Source: Rhabdornis inornatus
Taxonomy: Eukaryota > Chordata > Aves > Passeriformes > Rhabdornithidae
Direction of reading: 5' to 3'
Assembly (NCBI GenBank): GCA_013397075.1
Contig: VWZS01008822.1
Coordinates: 124,001 to 188,000 of the forward strand
DNA length: 64,000 nt
In this document: positions 1-13,270 of the stretch, one piece after another
Position numbering within the stretch: position 1 is the first letter of the stretch
Layout: each line of letters opens with the position of its first letter
Translations under genes and position numbers: made by a program
The notes under the pieces: generated by a model
Seen by the model: only the letters and a program-made list of their open reading frames with translations
Databases searched by the model: none
Told to the model about the DNA's origin: nothing

Positions 1-3000
1 TTATATGCTTGAGATTATGTAGACTATTAAATGTGAGAGTGGGGACCTGGAATACAAGCAAACATTGAGCAGTATTGTGGAGTATTCTCAAGAAGGAGAA
101 TGCAGGGATCAAGAGAGGCAGAAAAAAGATTGCTTTGACCTGAAGTAAAATTCTGGCATCCAGGTACTCATCCATAATGAATGTACTGTTTTCAGCTCTG
201 TTACCACAAAAATTTACTTTATCCTCTCTCTCCTCTTTTCTTTTTAGAAGCTTCAAGTTTCTTTGTAGAGTTCCCCACTGCAGTTTTCAGAGCAATTGCT
301 TTGGGGCTGCATGCATGCATTTATATTCTCTTTATAGTTCTCTGTGTGTAATATTCAATCAGTAAGAAATAGTATTTTATACCTTTTCATCAGCATGCCT
401 TGCCACGGATGGGAGATAATGTTGCCTAATTGCGTTTTGTTTTGATAGTGTTCATCTGTAGCTGGTGGCTTAAGCAGAACAGCAAGCTGATTTCTTCCCC
501 TGTTGTAGCCCTTGGGAAACATAGCATAGTTTAATATACACCACACTTCAAAATCTGTGCTGTTTTCTTTCAAACTTCAACTTAAAGCAACTCTACATCT
601 ACTCATTGGTGTTCCTTAGCCTAGACTTTGTGCTGCTTTGTTCTGCATTTTTTGCAACATGGCTTTTAAAAGTATGAAGATAAACCTTTGTGGAACACTG
701 CTTATATTATCTATACTACTTTGTGGCTTCTTTCACAAAAAAAAAAAATCTTTCAAACAGTATGCCTTAGGAGAGTGTTCTCAATATATTCAGGTTAGGC
801 AATAATAAAGGATCCTTTTCTTTGTTTGACAGCTGGAACAAAGCACTTTAGATTCACAGTATGTGCTTAAATAGAACCTGGTATGAAAAAGTCCCAACAT
901 AATCTGGCTGTCTCTAGTTACAAAATCCTTGATATAAAAGCCAAGATATAGACCATCCAATTTAAAAATTTCTTTCTGGAGTATTTGGGACTTTATAAAA
1001 ATGACAGGTATCTCACAATATAATGCAATTAGTTGTAGAGAACTGCATGGTTTACTGTTAATTGACTCACCTGTTTTCTAATCAATCCACGTCATTTATT
1101 CAGAGGCAGAGAGGATAGACGGATGTTGGCTTAGAGATTCTTTGAGCAAGGAAAGGGACATGGTGAACTGGGATTGAATTGCCTGCAGCTGACATGAATA
1201 TACAGCTGACAGTTCTCATATATGAACTGCACTGGTTGTAAACATCCACCAAACCTTTTATTCTACCATCCCAAATAAAAGAAGGAGCTGTATTGCAAGC
1301 CAAGGGGCTTTGCATTGATATCTGCAAGCTTCCTTGTCTTGTGAGATCTCTTTCAGAGTAGGATTTTATTCACAATAGTTGTCTGTGCCGTTGTGCTGCA
1401 TAGACTGACATTTTCAAAGGTACAGATTTGACCTGGAGTCATCCGTACGTGTTTTTCTTCATTTCTTTAAAATCTCATATGTAGTGACAGTACTGTCAGC
1501 ACTGCTTGCAGAATAATCTTGCTATCAAATAAAGTGCACAAGTAATCAGCTTTTTCTTCCCTTTTAATGCATCTTTTGATGTTACTGTAAATTATTTTTA
1601 TTGTTAAGTTATAGGAAATGTAAAAAATCTTGGTTTCATTGGAAACTTTGTGGAAGATTGTGAAAAGCAAACAGTCAGTGGGGTAATGTTTAATTTATAT
1701 TGTGAACTGGCTAAAGAAGAAATGTCTCAAATGTTCACATGCCTATCTTTGAACTCTTGTGGGGTTTGAAGGAATTTACAAATGCAGCAAATCTGAAGAG
1801 GACTGTAGGGGATAGAAACTGTGTGGAATTGTACTTTTCATGCAGTTGAAAAGATGAATTACCAAGGTTGTCACATGCAGAAAACTGCCTACTTTTTCAC
1901 TAATTGTTATGCATGTCAGGCACATTAAAAAATGTGATTCCTCCTGCATTTAGGAAATTATAGAAGTAGTTAGATTATGCTCTAATGTGAAATATTTATG
2001 AAGGTCCTAATATTAAAAGTTTTGCTATTAAAGATGCTGTAAAACCTCAGTGTTTTTCAGAAATGTGAGATTAAGAGCAGTGGAGATTAAGATGCTTCTA
2101 GTATGCTGGAATTATTGCTCCTAATTTTCACCGAGGGTGTGAGTCAGATGCGCTGTTCTCTCCATTTGCCCCTTTGACTGTCATTTATTTTGTGGATTGT
2201 AAATTTATTGGAGTATGGTTTCTTCCCCCACTGTTTTCTGTGCCTATTGCAATTGGAACCTCTACTGGAGGTTCCTCTGTGAGATGCTAGTGGTAAATGA
2301 CTACTTTCCTTTCAGGACAGTCATGTTACAGGAAATTGTAAGTTTATCCAAGCAGGCCTGATGTTCTTAAACTCAGCCCAGAAATAACAGCTGTGAGGAT
2401 AGTTCACCCTACATCATTGCCAGGTGAGGAGAAAGTAACATGAGAAAGCAAAATTTTTCTAACATTGGCCAAGCAGCTAGAGAGATTAATTGTCCAAGTC
2501 AGGACTCAAATATTTTCCTGCTAGGCTCTCAACCCCCATATTTCCCAGAGGTGTGCTGGACAAAGCCCTTCTGGCTTTGTGGCTTCTTGCTTATATTCCT
2601 GCTGATGTTCAAAGTAGCTATACCTGCACTCTCACAAAACTCGTGGAGTTCTATGACTTGTGCCCATAAATCCTGTTAAGTGTTGTCATTGAGAGCCAGA
2701 GGGCACATTACAGATCTGAGTGACAGTCTGTCAGTCATGTTGCTGCTCTGAATGTTCTATGAAGTAGGAACACTGGCCAAAATTTATGACAAAAGTCTGC
2801 CCCAAGCTTTGCACTTGTGACTTTCTGGGGTGAAGTTTCTTCCTGGGGACATGGATTTTCCAATACTAATTGGAGGTGTAAACTGTAGGTGGAAATCTTG
2901 GTGGTGTGCTTTGGAGGAAGCATCTGTTAAAACGTCTAAGAATATAACTTTTTGTTCAACACTAAATGAATGGTCTTACTTAATTTCCCTCCTGTAATTT

Positions 3001-4792
3001 TTATTGAATTTATCTGCCAATGTGTCAAGCTTCCTTTTGTAATAGCAGCTAAAAAATGTCTGTTCTTGTATATTTTAAAGCTTTCAGACTTCCCAACTCT
3101 GCTGCAACACAGATGTTCAGTATACTAAATTCTGAAATGTTACATATTTTAAGGAGGCAGCAATTTCCTAGGTTGTAATTGGTATGAACTGATGGGTGGA
3201 AAATGCAGAGCTTGCAGGAAGGCAGAGACTATGCTTGAGCTGTCCTCCCTCTTAAGAAATCTTGTAGACAGTGTTCGCCATTGCTTCTCTTGAAGGGACT
3301 GGTTTGAGCACCAGGTATCCTTCCCTTTCCTCCCCCACCTGATTTATGTATAGTGGTGCCTCATTGCTAGGAAAGGAGGAGGAATCCAAGGATAGGCAGC
3401 TGATGCTGGCTGCAGCAGAGGGAGCTCGTGGCATCAAATACTACATCAGGTCATTGCTGGGTATTTTGGTTACTTTGGTACCTTGAGTCTATCAGGGAAC
3501 TTGGGAGACTTACTCTCTTGCACTCTTCTGGTTGCTAGGCTTTTAACTTTTAGCTTTAAACAGTACCAGAATTGGAGGCAGCCATCAATTGAGCATATCA
3601 GCAGGAATTAGAAGGGTTTGTCATCTGTACTAAAGTGAGAAATAGCAGAGGAATACACACAAACCAAGGAATTATGGAGTTGTAGCTCTTGCAGATTTTG
3701 GCCCTCCTACTTTAGGGTGAATTTTGTGGCAGTAGCTTCTGACTCCAAAGGGTGTTCAGCAGCCTGGAGTTTGGAGTTTGTCCTGTTGTTTGTCAAAGTG
3801 GTCTTGATAGTTCAGGAGCAGAGCTGGAGTGTGAAATTGCACAAAGTTGCCTTTTTGACTGGAATGGAAAAAGTTAAGTGGTGGGTGAGTGGGATAATTA
3901 CATTTGTGTTTTGCTCTACCTTTTTATGAGCTGAACATGAATGTTTGGCTGTGGTAGCCAGGGAGTTACAGCCTTGTCTGGAAAGCTTTAGACTCTGCTT
4001 ACTGGCCTTCCCAGGAACTGCTTTTTCCACTGACTGCTGGATGTATTTAACGGACCCCAGCCCAAATATAATTTTAGTTCAGATTAGGTGCATGAGCCTC
4101 TGGAAGGAATCTCCCAATTGTCCCATTTACAATGCTTTGCTTTGCACTGTAGAGCAGTCTTGTAGTACAACAGGTTGGTTTTCTTTCAGGTGAGACAAAG
4201 TTGGAAGATGTGTCGTAGAGCTACCAGAGGGGTTCAGCTATCTGTCCTTCAATCCATGGCATTACACTAAAGCTAGTTTGAAGTAGGTCCTTCTGAAATG
4301 CAGATGTTGGGGCCTCAATAGTGAACTGTTTTACTTTGCAGATGTTCTGTTGTTAATCCCCATGGTCAGCAGGGTAGGCATAACTCTGCTTCTCCTACTG
4401 CTTCCATGGTCTCTGTCCTCAGCGCCATGATTTCTGAGTCAGCCTTGCCCAGGTGTGCAGTTTGACTTTGCAGTGGCTTTATTTTGCTGTTTTCCACATG
4501 CAGGGCTGAATGGAAGGTAGAAAAGGTTTGCTCTGTACCGATGACCAGACAGCATATGGTAAGGGCTAGCTGTTTGACTATCCAAGAGTAATCTGAACCA
4601 TTCTATAGATACCAAGTTTTTTTCTACTGTGTATATGTTTGGTACTGTTAAGTGGTTAATTATTTTATCCTTAAGAGCAGATAGGTACTCCAGGTGCTTG
4701 TAATGCCTTCAGTTCTTATCACAGTGTATGTCTTTATGTGTCATATTTGGATATTAATTGATCTGCATTTTCTCCTGCAAGTTATTTTGCAG

Positions 4793-4905
4793 GAGGCCAA
4801 TGCTAGTAACTGGGCTGTAGACACCTTGCTTAGTAATCTGCTCTCCAGATATGTTTCAGCCACATATTCAAGTTCCACATTAGACTCCTCAAGTTACCGA
4901 ATGGG
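4793..4905 (+). other. Possible cryptic exon inside intron 3
   Basis: A 113-nt open stretch is bounded by a good acceptor (pyrimidine-rich tract ending TTTTGCAG) and a reasonable donor (GGG followed by GTATGT). The open frame starts EANASNWAVDTLLSN and is rich in Ser and Tyr. It does not resemble the DISC1 residues expected here, and I recognise no other protein. It may be chance splice-site pairing; only transcript data could promote it. Confidence 0.12.
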
Positions 4906-6137
4906 GTATGTGTTTAAAATAATTCCTGATTTAATTTTTGTGTTCTCTGTTATAATGTGTTTTGGAGACCAAAATAGATAGCCTGAGAAGAGAGAAGTTT
5001 CTGGTGTATAGAAGGGAAGTCTTTTAGCTGACAGACATTAGAGATTCAGGAACAGAAAGGAGGCGCTTTGCACCCTGGTTCTTAGTCTCTCCTCTAAAGT
5101 CCCGTTGCTGTGTGTAGTTTTGGATACAGGCTGCTAGAGGGGTCTTTGGTCCTGAACCCGGGACTTCTTTGGTTCTTCCATAATACATAATTGTCTTTGG
5201 TGCAGAGCATACAAGACACTTCAGTCGTCTTGGAATGGTGGGGAGTTTTTAAGACAGTGAATGTTGGGGAGTTTGTCTTTCTCGGAGTATCTAGCAGGCA
5301 AGACAAAATATTTTAGAGCTGCAGTGTGTGAAGTTATGGTTATAAATCCTACACAAATCCTGTTTTAGAGCCTTCAGATTTTGGGGAGATGCAAGGGCAA
5401 AAGGGAAGAGGTTATTTGCTGAATTGTGGAGCAAGATCAAATGACCTTCTCTAGTTGAACTAGCTGAAGAAACACTTTTTTAATGTCCAGCAGCTTGTAG
5501 AATAGTATGATTGATTATATTCCCACTTATTAGCACAGACATAAATAAATAAAAATATATGCAGTACATAGCAAATGAGGTTCTACCCCTACTGAGATGA
5601 TCTTCTTCAGTGTTTTTTAAATGATGATAAATAGTTCTGATAAAGTGTACCTTTTCTTTGGAGGAATAAAACCAATGTTAGAGTACGCTAAAAGTAGAGA
5701 GGTAGCCAGATGTTCTCACATGGTCAATTAGAAGTTATGGAAATTGCTTCCTTTACTCAAAGCTATTAAAAAGCATGATCTTTGGAGACACTACTGTTTT
5801 CTGACTGCTGGTTGTTTAATTGAGAACAGCAGTTAGTCAGCATCTTCTAGGCCTGTACTGTGGGTTGGCTTTAAAGTGAGTGGGATGTCTGAGGTACGCA
5901 GGCAGCAGTGGATTGCACAGTAATGGGTTGCAATGGAGGGTAATTGAAGAGTTAACTTTTGCTGTTTGGTCTGAAGTAGGAGCTTTGTCTAGGGTATATG
6001 TAGGACTCTTGAAGGCAGCAAGCTGGCACCACAATGTAGTAAAATAAAAAGCTGGTAAAGAGAATTAGGCCTCATTTTAAATGCTTCGGTAAAACAGTAT
6101 GTATTGAGTACCTGAAAGTTTAAGAATTTCATCAGAT

Positions 6138-6147
6138 GGGGGGGGGG
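6138..6147. repeat. Poly-G run (10 G)
   Basis: Ten consecutive G lie about 300 bases before the CR1 tail. It is simple sequence, prone to length variation and sequencing error. Confidence 0.9.
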
Positions 6148-6440
6148 TTGCTTTTGGCATGTAAGCTGTGCATTAAGTAACTTATTTTGAAGTGAGGAAT
6201 GAGATAAAGTATGAAGCCTTCTTTGTGATGGAGATACCTGAGTGCTTGTGGTTTCTTTTGGTGTCTTAGTCTATCAGTGAGTTCTTGGATCCTGTGAAGG
6301 TCTTTTCTCTGTTGGAACAACTTGTTAAAACACTAAAATGAAAGTAAAAGAAAGTTGTGTCTATGAGTCTGACTTAGCAATAGCAAAGGCCTTCTGTGTC
6401 TGCTTCTTGGCTGAAAAATCCTAGAAAATATGGTGAAAGA

Positions 6441-7190
6441 GATCACACAGAATCACACAGAATATTCTGGGCTGGAATATGGATGATCAAAGTCCAACTC
6501 CTGGACCTGCACAGGACGGCCAAAAGAATCACAGCACATGCCCGAGAGCATTGTCCAAACAGTTCTTGAATTCTGTCGGACTTGGTGCCATGATAGCTTC
6601 CCTGGAGAGCCTCTTCCAGTGCCCAGCATCCTCTGGGTGAAAACCTTTTCTGAATATCCAGCCTAAACAGCTTCAGGCCATTCCTCTGGGTCCTGTCACT
6701 GGTCACCACAGAGAAGAAATCATGCCTGCCCCTCCTCTTTCCTTCACCAGAAAGTTGTAGCTGTCATGAGGTCTCCCCTCCGTCTCCTCCAGGCTGAACA
6801 GACCAAGTTCAGACCAGCTCCTCACACGGCTTCCCCAAAGGCCCTTCACCATCTTCATTGCCGTCCTTTGGACTCTCTCTAACAGTTCAATGTCTTTCTT
6901 ACATTGTGGCACCCAGAATTGCCCCCAGAACTGGACGTGAGGCCCCCCCAGCTCAGAGCACAGCAGGACAATTCGCTTCCTTTCCCAGCTGTGATGCTGT
7001 GCCTGATGCCCCCCAGGACAGGGTTGTCCCTCCTGGCTGCCAGGGCACTGCTGGCTCATGTTCAACTTGCCACTGACCGGGACCCCAGATCCCTTTCCAT
7101 GGTGCTGCTCTCCAGTGTCTCACTGCCTGGTCTGTCCATACATCCAGGTTGCCCCATCCCAGGTGCAGAATTTGGCACCTTCCTTTGTTC
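6441..7190 (-). mobile_element. CR1 LINE fragment, 3' end, antisense to DISC1
   Basis: This is a 5'-truncated chicken-repeat-1 type non-LTR retrotransposon inserted in reverse. The left edge shows the short CR1 3' tail repeat (two copies of ATCACACAGAA). Read on the minus strand, the body gives the typical end of CR1 ORF2, including KKDIELLERVQRTAMKMVKG followed by ELGLFSLEE, and then the CR1 3' untranslated region. The frame is interrupted and the copy is well diverged, so it is inactive. The right boundary is approximate, because similarity fades after about 7190. CR1 is the dominant LINE of bird genomes and also occurs in turtles and crocodilians. Confidence 0.92.
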
Positions 7191-8430
7191 AAATAAGAGA
7201 ATGCATTTGGTTTTTCTGGTCTCAACCTTAAAACTCTGCCAGAGCTGTTCCTGAGAGATTTTGTCTGACCTGAAAACCAATACTGGAGGAGATTTCCTGT
7301 CTAACCCTGGCATAGATTTAGTGCTGCAGTATATCTAACTTTTTTTTCACATATCACTTGCTGCAGCTCAGGTTTGTTACTGAGGACTCAAGTTCTAAGG
7401 GAACATCGTATTACTGCTTTCTTTTCAGCTTGCTGGCTTGTAGTATGCTGGAAGTTACCTCAGTCTTTATCTCTGCTAGTCTGGGGCACCCTGCTGATTT
7501 TCCTCTTTCACATCCTGTTGGCTAGACTTCTGATCATTTCCATTACTTACACTTGATCCAGATTTCTCTTGAGCCACAGCAGTAAAAGCTGGATTGACAT
7601 GAGCCTTATTTGCATGGTTCCCTGCTCTGCAGCTGGCACTGAGGCTCCTGGGTCTCTCCATGCACTGAAGATATCAGCCAGGTCAAATGGCAGGGATCTT
7701 CTTTCTGGGAGAGGATTCTGAAAGCTGAGTGTTGCAGTGTTCAGCTCAGTGGTGCTGGAGTTTCTTTAAGTGTGATGCTGAAAATACAAAAGGGTAAAAA
7801 GTCATTTAGTGCAGAGAGATAAGTGGATATGAGCAGCCATATTACTTATAAGATGCCAATGGAACAAATTGTTTAGAAATGTCTGTTAGTAGAAACTAAT
7901 TGAGTACTGTGTAGATTGGAATATATGAAGCAGGATGCAGCCAAGACTTAATGAGAGAGAGAGGAGGAATTGGCATGTGGATCCCCTCATCTGTTTTCCT
8001 TCCAAAAATAGCATGTTTCTGGGGCCAGGAGGGTAGGAGTAGAATGATGAAACAACTGGACACACAAACACAGTTAAGTGTAATTATGTCGAAGAACAAT
8101 GACGATGTTGTTAAATGGCTATAGAGGGTTGCCACAACTCCTAGGAAGCCCAGTGAATGGTGTGAGTAAAAGGAAGTGTTTCCATGTGGTTTGGCATTCA
8201 GTGGTCATTGATCACTAGCCAACCCTTTCAGCCCTTACTATTCTGTTTGTAACAGTGGTATTTTCAATGGCTGAGTTGGAAATGCCAAGTGGCATATTAG
8301 CATGCAAGTGCTGATATATTTTTCTGGTCAAAATACGGGGTTGGGAGTATCAGCTCAAATTTCAGTTTGTGTGGTGATAGGGGTTGGGTGAGTCTACTTA
8401 GCTGTGGCCCCTGAGAAATGCATCACATGT

Positions 8431-8503
8431 ATGGTTCACCTCTACTACTTTGCAGGAATAGTATGTGTACATTTATTCCTGCAAAGCAGTAGAGGTGAAC
8501 CAT
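8431..8503. repeat. 30-bp inverted repeat with 13-base loop (hairpin)
   Basis: The arms are 8431-8460 and 8474-8503, separated by 13 bases. They are complementary at 29 of 30 positions. On the + strand the single exception is an A-C mismatch; in a minus-strand RNA it would be a G-U wobble, so all 30 positions could pair. The arms contain GGTTCACCTCTACT and its complement AGTAGAGGTGAACC. The size suits a small-RNA precursor or the remnant of a small palindromic transposon or local inverted duplication. I recognise no known microRNA seed. Confidence 0.85.
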
Positions 8504-9767
8504 GTGGGGTAGGGAGATCATTTCAGCAAGGGCCTTCTGATATTTTGTGTGCCAGTGACAACACAAGTGAGTTCACCGTGGAACAGTGTGCTGGGACAGG
8601 GAAAAGATCTATTCTTATTAGTAAGGTCTCTATCTTTATTCTACCCTGGTGGTGCAGAAGCAGAATGGAGATCGATACTAATGATAGATTATTGTAAAAA
8701 TGCATGATTTCGCTAAACCAGCAAATGTAAGCAACTTCTCGTGTTAAATCCTGTCAGAGGATAAGGAAAATAAATAAGCAATAAAAAGCATGCACAGATG
8801 GATGCTATTCTGACAGTAACATATTGTATTGAAAATGTTAAAAGGATTGCTAATCGCACAAAATTGTATGCAGTGAGGTCACTAGCAGAGTACTGAACTG
8901 TAAAGGTTTTCCATTTGTGGGTTAGCTCAAAACTCTCTAATTTGACTAATGTATCATCAAAGGTGTTCTGTCTTGGATGGCAGGCTTGTTATCTGTCATG
9001 TATGTGATTTTGTTGGTATAGTGACACAAAAGAAGATACATGTACTGCATTAATAATGAGTAGTTAGAATGATGTTCCTTTGTTTTCTACGCAGGGACAG
9101 AAATCAAGTAACTTACAGACACAGAGAAGCGGTTACGCTAAAAAATGTGTAGGGTTATGGTAAAATCAAAGCAGTCTCTTGGGGACTACTGTTACTTTTA
9201 TTTAAAGTTGAAGGTAAATCTTTTTTGTTTTGGATGATAAACTGACCATAATTCATAAGAGCCTGGAATGTGGTAATTGTTTAATTGCTGTATTTGCACT
9301 TGTGTTTTCTGCTGAAGTATACTGCTATATCGTGTGTGATTCTTCAGTTCTTGACCTAATAACAGTACAATTTTTTTTATAAGGTCAAAATTTAAATGTG
9401 TAACTGCTATCTAAGTTTTAAGACAAATAGAAGCAGCGAAGAGCAGCACTTTTCCTAGAATTTCTCAGCTGTTATTCTAGGAAGAGCATGGATGATAGCT
9501 TTGAGCCAGTTTTTTGGAGCCCCATGAAATTAAAAAAGTGTTGGGAAGCCTGCAGTTTTGTCCTTGTCATAGAAAAAAGTAACTTGGCATCTTGGTTATT
9601 TGTTTTACGTTGTAGTCTTGCTAATATGTCCTTGAGCAGAACAGGCAATATATTTTATGAAAAGAGGAAGAAGAACCATCAGAGAGGTGGATTTTACTTT
9701 TTGTTGGGAGACTAGAGACTATTTTTCCTCCAGGTAGAAAAGGACCCTTTTGTCACTGTTTAACTTC

Positions 9768-9820
9768 TTTTTTTTGGTTTTTTTTTTTTGTTTGTTTTTT
9801 TATTTTTTTTAATTTAATTT
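9768..9820 (+). repeat. T-rich tract before the exon 4 acceptor
   Basis: This almost uninterrupted T tract (with short G breaks) runs to within a few bases of the CTAG acceptor of exon 4. It serves as an extended polypyrimidine tract and is also slippage-prone simple sequence. Confidence 0.85.
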
Positions 9821-9824
9821 CTAG

Positions 9825-9975
9825 CTGATAAATTTAGGTGGAAACTGGAAGAACTGGAGAAGGAGAAAAATACTTTAAAATTTCAGCTTCCTTCAAGGCA
9901 TCCCTCAGTTAGCAGTTTTTTGGATAGGTTCATGACCCAAGTTCAGTCAGCATTGCACTGGGCTGCTGATCAGCG
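9825..9975 (+). CDS. DISC1: DISC1 exon 4 (mid-protein coiled-coil start)
   Basis: This exon is 151 nt, entering in phase 1 (its first two bases finish an Ala codon if the missing base is G) and leaving in phase 2. The acceptor is CTAG after a T-rich tract; the donor is GTAAGT. The frame reads KLEELEKEKNTLKFQLPSR, then SSFLDRF and QVQSALHWAADQ. Human DISC1, as I recall it, has RLEDLEQEK, then FQLPSRQPALSSFL and AAQVQAALR at the same place, so identity is clear. The first 15 residues form the second helix of a hairpin that resembles the UVR-type helical hairpins reported for DISC1. DISC1 is a scaffold at the centrosome, mitochondria and synapse that organises partners such as NDEL1, PDE4 and GSK3-beta; this exon contributes to its helical central region. 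Confidence 0.95.
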
Positions 9976-12900
9976 GTAAGTTTATTGATTAATTATTGTG
10001 TAAAACGATACTTCTCTTTTTGTCGAAATGCAGAATACAACTTACGAATAATTATAATAAAGAGTTTTAATGACTGTCTAACATATCTGTATGGAGCTTG
10101 TTTATGAAAATCCCACCCTGTCCCCCTTTTTTTCTTTCTACAATTCTTTCAGAATTCCCCTGAAAAACATTGATCATAATGAACTGGGAAATTAAATGGA
10201 ATGTTTCTCACTGTTGAGTGGGAATGGGATTGAATCCTTGACATGGCATCTTGAGCATACAACAACTGCGCAGCTTGAGCATCGCTTCCCTGTGGAGTTA
10301 ATTCTGATGCTCCCTTTCAGGCAATGAAAGGATATTTAAACATAAAGTAAAAGCCAGTTTACTTTTTATATGAATAGATCTTTGGGAGCTTCCTTTTGTA
10401 TGCCACTTCTTAGATAGCAATATTGAGCTCAGCACTGTACAAAGTCGCAAAATTAAATTCTAAACCTTGTCTTGAAGGGATAACGTTAAAGATGGGAGTA
10501 ATGTGAGATGTTTTGGACGGCCCAAGAGGGATAGCTTAGGAAAAAAAAGTAGTCTCTATTTCTTGGTCTGTTTTCATCCTTGTTCCTAGTTACTATTGTT
10601 ATAAGAGGATACTTTATAAATATTGAAAGCTATTCTCAAATGCAATAACACAAATGAAAGAAGAGAAGCCTTTTGTTTTCTGGCAACTTGTTAATATAAA
10701 GGCTGCAGTGTGTTATTCAATACCTTTGTGTGTAATTTTTGATGGACATGGAAATTAGATAAAATCAGTACAGATAATATGAATTCTTTTTGTAAAATTG
10801 GAGAATTTGAAGGTATTTTTGGCCTCTATAGCATCTAGTAATAAGGGAGGTTTAAAAGAAGCTGCACTCCTTCAGACCTGTTTCCTTCTACCTTCTGAGG
10901 CTCTAGGAGGCTGTTTTACTATTCCTTAAAGATTAGGATACACCATTCTCTATTTTGTCATTAAGATGTGTTTGGTCTATGCGTTAATTTGTAATGATGG
11001 TTTTGGCATTAGAGGTAGTGTTGTCTTCTTTGTTGTAGAAATTGAGTCACTAAAGCATCCGTCAGATACAGTTTGCTTATTTTTATCCTGTATAATGTAT
11101 ATATAATGCTTTTATATATAAAATAGATGTTATAATGTATTTATGGAAGTGCTCCTGTTCTTTGGATTATTAGATCTGTAACTTTTTCTCTTTGCACAGG
11201 TGTGAGCAGTGCCATTTTTCAGGGTCAGATGAATATCCTCTTCCCTTTTCTACCTTTTGCACAATTCTTTCTTTGAGCTTAAGTTCAACTACTATTGTTG
11301 TGACACCCTTTTATTTGCTTGCTTGATTCTTGTAGCCCTTTACACTGCTTTGTCTGTGGTCTGACTCGTTGATACAGCAAGAGTACTCTTTGTCTTCTGT
11401 ACAAGGATTTAAGTCCTTTCTGTTCCAGCAGTATTTTTAGATAGTACAGTGGAAAACATAACTGCTTCTGCAAGGAAAATTCGTAGGCTTCAGTTTGTTT
11501 TCACTTTGAATTGGAACAAAACCAATGTGCCCAAGGAGACTTTTTTTTTCACCTGGTAAATTAAAAATATGATCAGACTAGCCTTAGAAGACCAGATCAT
11601 TGCAATTTTACTGAAGTTGAGTCAATCTCATCTTTTTGCAAGAAAAATGTGTATGGCAGCTTATTTAAGATATGAAGCTGAAATTCATGCCCCAGTTTTG
11701 TTTTACTTGATTAAATTATGAGATGAGTTTTTAAGGGAATGCATTTGATATTGACACAGGATATTGGGGGCATATGGTAGGAGCCAGATTTGGTTATGTT
11801 TAGCTTAGGAACAAAAAATGCTGTGGCTGTGCAGTCAGTCAGGTTTGGTGAGATCAGAGAGACTTTGTTTATCTTTCAGCAGTACCAAGCAGACAGATAC
11901 ACGTGGAATTTCCAAGAAGGTTCTGAAAATAAATGAAATAAACATTAAAAATGTTTATAATGGAATTTTTTCTAAATTTTGATCAGCCACTTGGAAATTT
12001 GTTGCATACCTCTCTAGGAACGATGAAGCTCCAGCTTGAAGAAGGTGGCTTCAGAGCTGCTGGGAAGTGTGGTTGGTTGGAGCCACAGGAACCTGTAATG
12101 ATTGTAAGGCACAGTGATGGCCTAGCACCTCATAATAGGGATGTCTCTTTGGTGCATGCTTTTAATACAGAAATGCGGTTGCACTGTCATTATGTCTGTC
12201 TAGCTTAGTGATACCTCCATTAGTGCTGAGGCTTTATTTTGCTTTTTCAGTATATTCTGCAGCCCACAGAGAGGGAGTAAAGCATGTGTGTCTTTTGCTG
12301 GTCCTGCAAAAGAAATGCAAACCTCTTGTTTTACACAGTTTTTAAACACCTGTGCATGGAGATCATAATTGCGTGATTAATCATGCTTAAAACAGACTTA
12401 TGATGCATGTTTTATATGTGGCATGGATGTATTTGCTTTGCAAGATTACAGTGGGAAATCATGCCTCAAAGCACTTTATTTGAGACACAGTATTTTTTAA
12501 AGAAGATGCTGAAATGAGTCTGTACTCTTTACGTGGAGATGCATGCACTTGTCTCTAGAGATGGACACAGGAACAATTGCCCTTTGCAAGTGCACATGCC
12601 CTTAGGAGGGAACATGGAATGCAAAATGGATTTGCATTGCTTGCAGGTGCATTTTGAGAGGCTGGTTATGGAATTGATACTTAACATAATGTGCTGATTA
12701 CCTTGGAGTCCAGTCATGCAAAGATTTACAACTGAGGGTTTTACAGATGACTGGAAGGAAGCCCACTGATTGTGATTTTGAAAGAACTCACTGTGCAAGA
12801 GAGAAGTAAAATCTGGCATTGTGGAGCAAACACTCCAGATGATCTCTAACGTAGTCTCCAAAAGCTGACAGAAGCTGCAAAAAAGGCTTTGGCAAGTTTC

Positions 12901-13270
12901 TAAACTTCTGTCTAAGAGATTTTTTCTCTGTATTGATAGAAACTACATGCCTTAGTTTTGTCTCTTTCAAGGCAGTGATGGATAAATTTCTGTAGCATGA
13001 TAAAGCTGGGGAAGCCTGAAGCTATACAAGCTTTCCATTTTCTTTCTTCATCGTGTTGTAGAAACAGTGTAAATGTTTGAGATAATAAAGGAAGATATGC
13101 CAAGGAAAAAGCATCTCTTGTTCTTTAACTGTATTTGTTTGAAATGTAATCATTCTGGTGGTGGAGTGTTATCACTCTAAAGGTAACATTTAGCATTCTG
13201 ATTCTGCTTGAGACACTGAAACTCGTGAAAACCACTCATTTCTACCCTTGGTCATGTTTTTTTTTCAAAG
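9976..13270 (+). other. DISC1: DISC1 intron 4
   Basis: A 3.3-kb intron with donor GTAAGT and acceptor CAAAG after a run of T. Its open frames (for example 12529-12861 minus, 11951-12208 plus) are short and resemble nothing. No mobile element was recognised, and there is only simple AT-rich sequence around 11100-11130. Confidence 0.9.

Larger units (their letters stand above)
1..9824 (+). other. DISC1: DISC1 intron 3, 3' part (non-coding)
   Basis: This is the intronic stretch ahead of the first recognisable exon. It is AT-leaning sequence with scattered short chance ORFs and no frame resembling the expected preceding exon, which in mammals ends near the residues DDYDK. I looked for that exon on the + strand and did not find it, so it probably lies before base 1. 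Recognisable content is an antisense CR1 tail (6441-7190), a run of ten G (6138-6147), a long inverted repeat (8431-8503) and a T-rich tract running into the exon 4 acceptor (about 9768-9820). The rest holds nothing I can name. Confidence 0.7.

Noticed and set aside
6703..7313. Several overlapping ORFs of 72-120 codons on both strands
   Set aside because: They fall inside the CR1 LINE fragment and reflect its GC-richer ORF2 tail and 3' UTR, not host genes.
1..9824. Search for the preceding DISC1 exon (exon 3)
   Set aside because: No stretch on the + strand encodes anything like the expected LKLQKLQEDA or DDYDK residues next to a donor; GATGAT-containing sites near 5620 and 9220 do not fit. 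It presumably lies upstream.
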